Source: Chloroflexi bacterium UBA4730
GTDB lineage: Bacteria; Chloroflexota; Limnocylindria; P2-11E
Direction: 5' to 3'
Assembly (NCBI GenBank): GCA_002404155.1
Contig: DHJC01000028.1
Coordinates: forward strand, 1,037-26,299
DNA: 25,263 nucleotides
In this document: positions 21,026 to 25,263 of the stretch, in pieces
Layout: every line of letters starts with the position of its first letter
Numbering within the stretch: position 1 is the stretch's first letter
Made by a program: the position numbers and the translations under genes
Notes under the pieces: generated by a model
Databases searched by the model: none
What the model was told of the DNA's origin: nothing
Seen by the model: the letters and a program-made list of their open reading frames with translations, nothing else

Positions 21026-21376
21026 CTATCTCGTCTCGATCAGCAGTCCTGAGTAGACGCCCGTCCCGAAGTTAAGATCAAACAGCGAGAGGCGGAGGTT
21101 GGCGAGGCGCAGCGCCAACCGGCGATCCTGGATCGCGGGCAGATCGGCGGGGACGGCAGTAGAGGACCCCAAGGCTTGGAGCAGGCTCTTGGCATCGGGC
21201 CCGAGGTGATTGTGGCAAAGGTGCTCCCCCGCCGGGCTCGGGCTCGAGAACCCCGGACAGTGTTCGCTGAACTCAACGAACGGTGTGAGTCCGGTCACGG
21301 ATGCGCCGACAAGCGCAACGGCAACCCACTTCCAGCGAGGCCATCTACTCCAGCGAGCGCGGACGGTCGCAAGCAT
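21026..21376 (-). CDS. Hypothetical exported or single-TM protein
   Basis: 116 aa. A basic/tryptophan-rich start (RARWSRWPRWKW) is followed by one hydrophobic helix (VAVALVGASVTGLTPFVEF). The outer part has two Cys (EHCPGFSS and EHLCHNHLGPD) and ends in RLALRLANLRLSLFDLNFGT, GVYSGLLIETR. A TATAGAT hexamer about 12 bp before ATG 21376 on the minus strand suggests a short leader. No family recognised. Confidence 0.5.
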   Translation of the reverse strand: MLATVRARWSRWPRWKWVAVALVGASVTGLTPFVEFSEHCPGFSSPSPAGEHLCHNHLGPDAKSLLQALGSSTAVPADLPAIQDRRLALRLANLRLSLFDLNFGTGVYSGLLIETR

Positions 21377-21435
21377 CGCTGAAGGCTATCTATAAGCACG
21401 TGGCGCCCTATGACGCGGCGAGCGGACGTCGCTCG

Positions 21436-21728
21436 CTACGCTCGTGTGGCAATCACCATAACGGCCGCAAGCACCAGTGCGACCGCGGCGCCGAGGCCGA
21501 CCACCAGTGCCCATCGCCCGGAGAGCACCCGTTGCTGGGCGCGATACGCGGTGCCGATGACACCGCCCAGGAGTACGAGACCCAGGAGATCCCAGGAGGC
21601 CTCACCGCGGACGAAACTCCGGTAGGCCGCAAGCGTCAGCAACCCAAAGGAGAGAACCACGGATACCAAGCGGTCGGCGGCGCTATCGACAGTGATCTCC
21701 GCTCGTCCCGTGCCGTCATGCGATTCAT
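21436..21728 (-). pseudogene. Small two- or three-TM membrane protein, possible early frameshift
   Basis: The minus-strand frame from TTG 21669 gives 77 aa with hydrophobic segments VVLSFGLLTLAAYRSF, LLGLVLLGGVIGTAYRA and WALVVGLGAAVALVLAAVMV. The same frame remains protein-like upstream (GTGRAEITVDSAADRL) but reaches a TAG without any start codon. A strong ribosome-binding site (GGAGGAG) and ATG lie at 21728 in another frame, so removing one base just after that ATG would fuse the two. It is therefore either a frameshifted gene (21436-21728) or a shorter protein from TTG 21669. Function unknown. Confidence 0.45.
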
Positions 21729-22072
21729 TTGTCTACTCCTCCATGCGATCCACGCACGCGGAGGCGGGCGAGCGGAGCCTTGCGCTGGATAAGCGATCTC
21801 CGGACGGTGCCGCGGCAAGACCAGCACCTCATAGCATCACAGTGGAAACGACACCCTCAGTGCTTTGGACGCACGCGACCGTGCTCCATTTCAGTGCAGC
21901 CGGAGTTTCCCGACACTTCCGCTCGCGCTGCCCCTGTGACCTACTGGCGTCTCGGAGTGATCCGACCGCCTGTGACCGCTACGAGGGTCGGCCCGTACAG
22001 CGAGGGTCGTTCGACTCTATCCGTCGTGTCGATCGATCCGCAACAGTGGAAGGCGAAACGTGAGGTGCAGTG
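21729..22072. other. 344-bp intergenic region upstream of the cupin gene
   Basis: No gene seen. The 9-mer CGAGGGTCG occurs twice (21982-21990 and 22001-22009), 19 bp apart start to start, about two helical turns, 64 bp before the cupin start. It could be a pair of operator half-sites. Confidence 0.35.
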
Positions 22073-22465
22073 ATGATCGAGCCGAGCGTCATCGATGCCA
22101 AGAAGGCAACGAAGGAGAATTCCTACTTCCGGAAGGTGCTGTTCACCGGGACCCGCAGCCAGCTTGTGGTGATGGCCTTGCTCCCGGGCGAGGAGATCGG
22201 AACGGAAGTACACCGCGAAATCGACCAGCTCCTCTACGTCGTGAGGGGCCAGGGGGTCGCCGTGTTTGGGAACGTCAAGGAGGCCTTCGCCAAGGGCGCG
22301 GTGTTCTGTGTCCCGGCGGGCACGACCCACAACGTGATCAACACGGGTGACGAACCACTAAAGCTCTTCACGGTGTACTCGCCGCCACAGCACGCTCCCG
22401 GGACCGTCCACGCGACGAAGGCGGACGCGGACGCAGCCGAGAAGGAGCTCGCGGCCACGGCTTGA
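22073..22465 (+). CDS. Cupin-domain protein
   Basis: 130 aa, single-domain cupin (RmlC-like barrel). Motif 1 is PGEEIGTEVHREIDQLLYVV then RGQGVAVFG, with His47-like and Glu/Gln ligands. Motif 2 is FCVPAGTTHNVINTGDEPLK with the second-site His. The C-terminal tail HAPGTVHATKADADAAEKEL is typical of mannose-6-phosphate isomerase-like cupins of soil bacteria. The protein is cytoplasmic, probably metal-binding, with unknown substrate. ATG 22073 is used; GTG 22070 is adjacent and in frame, with GAGG just upstream. Confidence 0.9.
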   Translation: MIEPSVIDAKKATKENSYFRKVLFTGTRSQLVVMALLPGEEIGTEVHREIDQLLYVVRGQGVAVFGNVKEAFAKGAVFCVPAGTTHNVINTGDEPLKLFTVYSPPQHAPGTVHATKADADAAEKELAATA

Positions 22466-22481
22466 ACGCCACCCCATGACC

Positions 22482-22494
22482 GCCGAGGGTCGGC
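22482..22494. terminator. Small hairpin between convergent genes
   Basis: GCCGA (22482-22486) and TCGGC (22490-22494) around GGG, 17 bp after the cupin stop and before the end of the convergent ATP-grasp gene. Short stem, no U-tract; a weak terminator candidate. Confidence 0.35.
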
Positions 22495-22522
22495 TGTGAC
22501 TTCGTCCGGTGATCAGAAGATC

Positions 22523-23614
22523 TCAGCGCCGGCGCAGGGCTTTGAACACCGCGAGATAGAGGTCGTCGACTCGGGCGGCCTGGGCCGCGCCGGAACTGGC
22601 GTAGTTGTCGAGCCCCGGGGCGGCGTTGATTTCGATGACCGCATAATCGGCCGGCGGGTCAGCCAGCGATCCGCTTGGCAGCAGGAGGTCGACCCCACAC
22701 AGCCGCAGGCCCATCTCGGCGGTGATCGCGACCGCCAGCCCGACGAAGCCGGGGTGGATCGTGTCGAGTGCCTCGACCGCGTCGCCGCCGGTGGAGAGGT
22801 TCTTGTTCGCCAGGAGCGCGGTGGCCGTTCCCGGCGGCAGAACACTGCCCCAGCGAAGGCGCTGCTCGCGCAGATGCATCTCGATCCGGAAGTCACGGCC
22901 GTCGAGCGTCGTGTCACGACCGGCACGAACGAACTCCCGCTGCTTGCGGTCGAAGAGCTGCCGGATCGTGGAGCGGCCATCGCCGACGACAGAGAGCGGC
23001 AGCCGTTCGTACGCCGAGATGACCGCGTCATCGAGCACCACCAGCCGGTAGTCCCGGCCACTGATGAACCGTTGGACGAGCAAGACCTTGTTGTCCCGGT
23101 GGATCGCCCGGGCGGCGCGATAGAAATTGGCACGGGTCGAAACCTTCGCCACGCCGCGGCCCTGGCTGCTGCTGTTCGGCTTCACGATGACGGGCCAGCC
23201 CAACGAGCGGGCGTAGCGATACGCGGCATCGATGTTCTGGTCCGAGCCGAGCATCCGGCCGAGCTTCGCCCCGTAGAACGGCCGGCCCTCGATCACCGGG
23301 TAGCCCGCCCGTGCGAGGAAGTACGCGGCAAAGTCCTTGTCGGACGCGAGCTCGGACGAGCCGAGCGGGTTGAGGTCGAGCATCTGGGCGTGGAAATAGC
23401 TCGTTCGGCCAGCCGGGAAGGTGATCTTCCCGACGAACCCATATCGTGGCTCAAGGTCGATCGTCGCTCCGGCCTGCGCGGCGAGCCGGGTGAGGGTATC
23501 GGCGATGAACCACCGATAGGAGCGTGCTGGTCGGGCCGTCCTGCCGCGGTCCTCAGCCGGGAACGGCCGATCAAGGGCACGCAGGTGCCCCGGAACCTCG
23601 ACCTTGCGCCACAT
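22523..23614 (-). CDS. ATP-grasp ligase related to the cyanophycin-synthetase ligase domain
   Basis: 363 aa. The N-terminal part (DRPFPAEDRGRTARPARSYR, WFIADTLTRLAAQAG) leads into an ATP-grasp fold. Visible features are SSELASDKDFAAYFLARAGY, the nucleotide-binding strand GWPVIVKPNSSSQGRGV, VLLVQRFISGRDYRLVVLDD, VISAYERLPLSVVGDGRSTI and the Mg-binding end GVDLLLPSG...VIEINAAPGLDNYA (E-x-N). Proteins with this layout join amino acids or peptides with ATP, as in cyanophycin synthetase and RimK-like ligases; the substrate here is unknown. There is no Mur-ligase domain, so it is not a cyanophycin synthetase. It starts 30 bp after the DinB gene's stop, consistent with one operon. Confidence 0.87.
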   Translation of the reverse strand: MWRKVEVPGHLRALDRPFPAEDRGRTARPARSYRWFIADTLTRLAAQAGATIDLEPRYGFVGKITFPAGRTSYFHAQMLDLNPLGSSELASDKDFAAYFLARAGYPVIEGRPFYGAKLGRMLGSDQNIDAAYRYARSLGWPVIVKPNSSSQGRGVAKVSTRANFYRAARAIHRDNKVLLVQRFISGRDYRLVVLDDAVISAYERLPLSVVGDGRSTIRQLFDRKQREFVRAGRDTTLDGRDFRIEMHLREQRLRWGSVLPPGTATALLANKNLSTGGDAVEALDTIHPGFVGLAVAITAEMGLRLCGVDLLLPSGSLADPPADYAVIEINAAPGLDNYASSGAAQAARVDDLYLAVFKALRRR

Positions 23615-23644
23615 CTCAGCCGTCCTCGATCTCGAAACCGGCCC

Positions 23645-24148
23645 TCAGCTCGTTCCCCGCGCACGAACGAGATCGCGCGTGAGCTCCGCGTGTCCTGCAT
23701 GCTCCGCGGTGTGCGCGATCGTCTGCAGGAGGAAATCGCGAGCGGTGGTCGCTCCAGCCGACAGGGTGGACACCGCGGGCACGGTCAGCGGCCCGACGCT
23801 GATGCGCGGCGCGGCATGTTTGGCCCCAAGGGTCACTGGATCGAGCCGCTCGAACGCCGCTGAGATGCGCGCCTTGGCTGCCGCCACTTCGCCCTGCACC
23901 GAGCGGGCGGTCCACGGCGCGAGGAACTCGGTATCCCGATCGCGAAGCGACACTTCTCCAGCGAGCTGCAGAACGGTGCCCTGCGCCGAGCCGACGACGT
24001 GCGTGACCAGCACGATCAGGCTGCTCCCCTGCTCGAGCGGCTTCCAAGCAATTTGCTCGTCATCAAGTCCATCGAGCGCCTCCGCCACGCGGTCCACATC
24101 GCGCAACAGACGGCGCCGGATCGATTCGAGCTCGGGGTCGAGGCTCAT
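23645..24148 (-). CDS. DinB/YfiT-like metalloprotein
   Basis: 167 aa, a DinB-superfamily four-helix bundle. Putative metal ligands are His50 (LVTHVVGSAQG) and His146/His150 in TIAHTAEHAGHAELTRDL, with His153 close by. The N-terminal helix ELESIRRRLLRDVDRVAEAL and the YfiT-like WKPLEQGSSLIVLV are typical. Members include mycothiol- and bacillithiol-dependent S-transferases and maleylpyruvate isomerases, so a thiol transferase role is possible. ATG 24148 is preceded by AGGAG on the minus strand. It is the first gene of a likely operon with the ATP-grasp ligase, whose start follows 30 bp downstream. Confidence 0.88.
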   Translation of the reverse strand: MSLDPELESIRRRLLRDVDRVAEALDGLDDEQIAWKPLEQGSSLIVLVTHVVGSAQGTVLQLAGEVSLRDRDTEFLAPWTARSVQGEVAAAKARISAAFERLDPVTLGAKHAAPRISVGPLTVPAVSTLSAGATTARDFLLQTIAHTAEHAGHAELTRDLVRARGTS

Positions 24149-24351
24149 GAGGAGACTCCTTCCTTCCGACAGGCCTTTCGAGGTCCGCTCGGATTGCACG
24201 CAGCAGCAGTAGCTCGGAACGTTCGCTCCACCGGCCCCAGTCATCGCCGGAACGGGACTGCGCAGCGAGGCGGGGGTGGCACAAGTATCGGCATCGGAGA
24301 TCTCTTCCGGGGTGGTAGGGTCGCGACTCGATCGTGGGGGAACAGCAGAAC

Positions 24352-25149
24352 ATGAATCGATCGATCGTCTTCATTCACGGCGCGTGGGTCACCGCGCGCT
24401 GCTGGGATCCGTTCGTCGGCTGGTTCGGCGCCCGCGGGTACACGTGTGTCGCGCCCAGCTGGCCGCACAAAGAGCGTGCGCCCGCGGAGCTGCGCGCCGC
24501 GCCGCCGGCCGGACTCGCGGGTCTCGGCGTCACCGAGATCGTCGATCATTACGCGAGCGTCGTCCAGCAGCTCCCGGAATCCCCGATCCTCATCGGCCAC
24601 TCGTACGGCGGGCTGTTCGTACAGCTGCTGCTCGACCGCGGCCTCGGCCGGGCCGGGGTCGCGATCAGCCCGGCGCCGCCGCGCGGGGTGCTCGCGCTGT
24701 ATCCCTCGAGCATCCGCTCAAACTTCGGCGTGCTCACACGCTGGGGCGGCTGGAGATCGATCGTGCCACCGTCGTTCGGTGAGTTCGCCTACGGATTCCT
24801 GAACAAGATGTCGGCCGCTGAGCAGCGCCGCATCTACGACGAGGAGGCAACCCCGGAGACCGGACGGATCTTCTACCAGGCCGCGTTCGCGCTCCTAGAT
24901 GGGAAGCGGGCGACAGCCGTAAATTTCAGGAACGCCACGCGCGCGCCGCTGCTCCTTACCGCCGGATCGGACGACCACAATGTCGTGCCCGCCATGGTGC
25001 GAGACAACCACCGCAAGTATCGCTCGCCGGCCCGCACGGACTTCCACGAATTCGCTGGCCGCACGCACTGGATCATCGCGGAGCCGGGCTGGGACGAGGT
25101 CGCGACGTTCGTGGCGCGCTGGATCGAGGCACTGCCCGCAGGCCGCTGA
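24352..25149 (+). CDS. Alpha/beta hydrolase
   Basis: 265 aa. The oxyanion motif HGAW lies at residues 9-12, the nucleophile elbow GHSYGG gives Ser84, the acid is in TAGSDDHNVVP (Asp207/208) and the base is His239 in GRTHWI. The lid region around residues 110-165 is variable (PPSFGEFAYGFLNKMSAAEQ). There is no signal peptide, so the enzyme is cytoplasmic. Substrate unknown; family members are esterases, lipases and haloperoxidase-like proteins. ATG 24352 is chosen; GTG 24334 is in frame upstream. The coding end overlaps a tRNA-Ser 5'-half relic (25148-25180), and the last codons may have been rewritten by that recombination. Confidence 0.9.
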   Translation: MNRSIVFIHGAWVTARCWDPFVGWFGARGYTCVAPSWPHKERAPAELRAAPPAGLAGLGVTEIVDHYASVVQQLPESPILIGHSYGGLFVQLLLDRGLGRAGVAISPAPPRGVLALYPSSIRSNFGVLTRWGGWRSIVPPSFGEFAYGFLNKMSAAEQRRIYDEEATPETGRIFYQAAFALLDGKRATAVNFRNATRAPLLLTAGSDDHNVVPAMVRDNHRKYRSPARTDFHEFAGRTHWIIAEPGWDEVATFVARWIEALPAGR

Positions 25150-25180
25150 CCGCCGCATTCGACCGCTCTGCCACCGCTCC
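25148..25180 (-). other. tRNA-Ser 5'-half relic at the hydrolase stop codon
   Basis: Minus strand: GGAGCGGTGGCAGAGCGGTC then GAATGCGGCGGTC, ending at position 32 of a tRNA. It has T8, G10, A14 and GG18-19. D-stem GCA (10-12) pairs with TGC (23-25), and the long GAGCGGTCGAA D-loop is typical of tRNA-Ser. After the 5' anticodon-stem strand the sequence becomes the hydrolase gene end. There is no anticodon, variable arm or T-arm, so it is not functional. Such truncation at the anticodon stem fits a recombination junction within a tRNA gene. Confidence 0.65.
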
Positions 25181-25263
25181 GAGGCAACGACGGTGGGCCG
25201 ATCCGCGAGTTGACTAGCCGGGTCGGCTCGCTTCGGGGCCGGGGACGAATCGATAACCCGCAC
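25181..25263. other. Window end, no gene seen
   Basis: 83 bp. On the minus strand GCGGGTTATCGATTCG near 25245-25260 vaguely resembles a T-arm, but the stem does not pair. Confidence 0.3.

Noticed and set aside
22496..23863. Plus-strand open frame of 455 codons opposite the ATP-grasp and DinB genes
   Set aside because: Antisense shadow. The minus strand has clear ATP-grasp motifs, while this frame shows only arginine/valine/glutamate-rich sequence.

Overview
This is a high-GC stretch of bacterial chromosome. It resembles soil or freshwater Chloroflexota (Limnocylindria-like) or a deep Actinobacteriota lineage. That placement is inference from GC content, very short 5' leaders, an orphan Flp pilin, many-TM ComP-like membrane proteins, multi-GAF kinases and small DUF proteins. 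No rRNA or intact tRNA is present. The left end (1-1612) looks like accessory DNA: a fragment resembling a phage terminase small subunit, then a divergent pair of an XRE regulator and a PD-(D/E)XK nuclease with an EVE-like C-terminal domain. The pair shares a short promoter region that contains a dyad.

Positions 1613-13300 and 17570-20040 carry a signalling family. There are two soluble GAF histidine kinases: one with five GAF domains (1973-5428) and one with a single GAF (11877-13295). There are four large minus-strand membrane proteins of one paralogous family (5626-6882, 6956-8113, 10143-11313 frameshifted, 18705-19898) and two C-terminal relics of further copies (about 17721-17846 and 19895-20041). 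The family looks like the membrane and linker half of ComP-type sensor kinases without a kinase domain. A shared box (CGTAACGC, then GTCAGGCAGA) precedes several copies and relics, and a weaker version precedes a membrane-anchored cupredoxin gene (17928-18632). A standalone Flp pilin gene (9014-9163) and a SnoaL/NTF2-like gene (9476-9916) lie between.

The region is full of integration scars: three decayed tyrosine-recombinase C-termini (11538, 13440 and 14625, all minus strand), two or three copies of a 34-bp repeat, 25-bp direct repeats on both sides of the five-GAF kinase, a duplicated 3' end of an S4-domain gene, and two tRNA-Ser-like relics (9376-9416 and 25148-25180).

The right half holds ordinary small genes: DUF4389, a VOC-fold protein, a small membrane protein with a structured leader, a DUF1801 + S4-domain pair, a SpoIIM-like protein, DUF3465, a cupin, a DinB + ATP-grasp operon and an alpha/beta hydrolase. 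The hydrolase gene ends exactly on the tRNA-Ser relic. The most distinctive feature is the expanding and decaying family of kinase-less membrane sensors interleaved with soluble GAF kinases. No response regulator is visible in the window.
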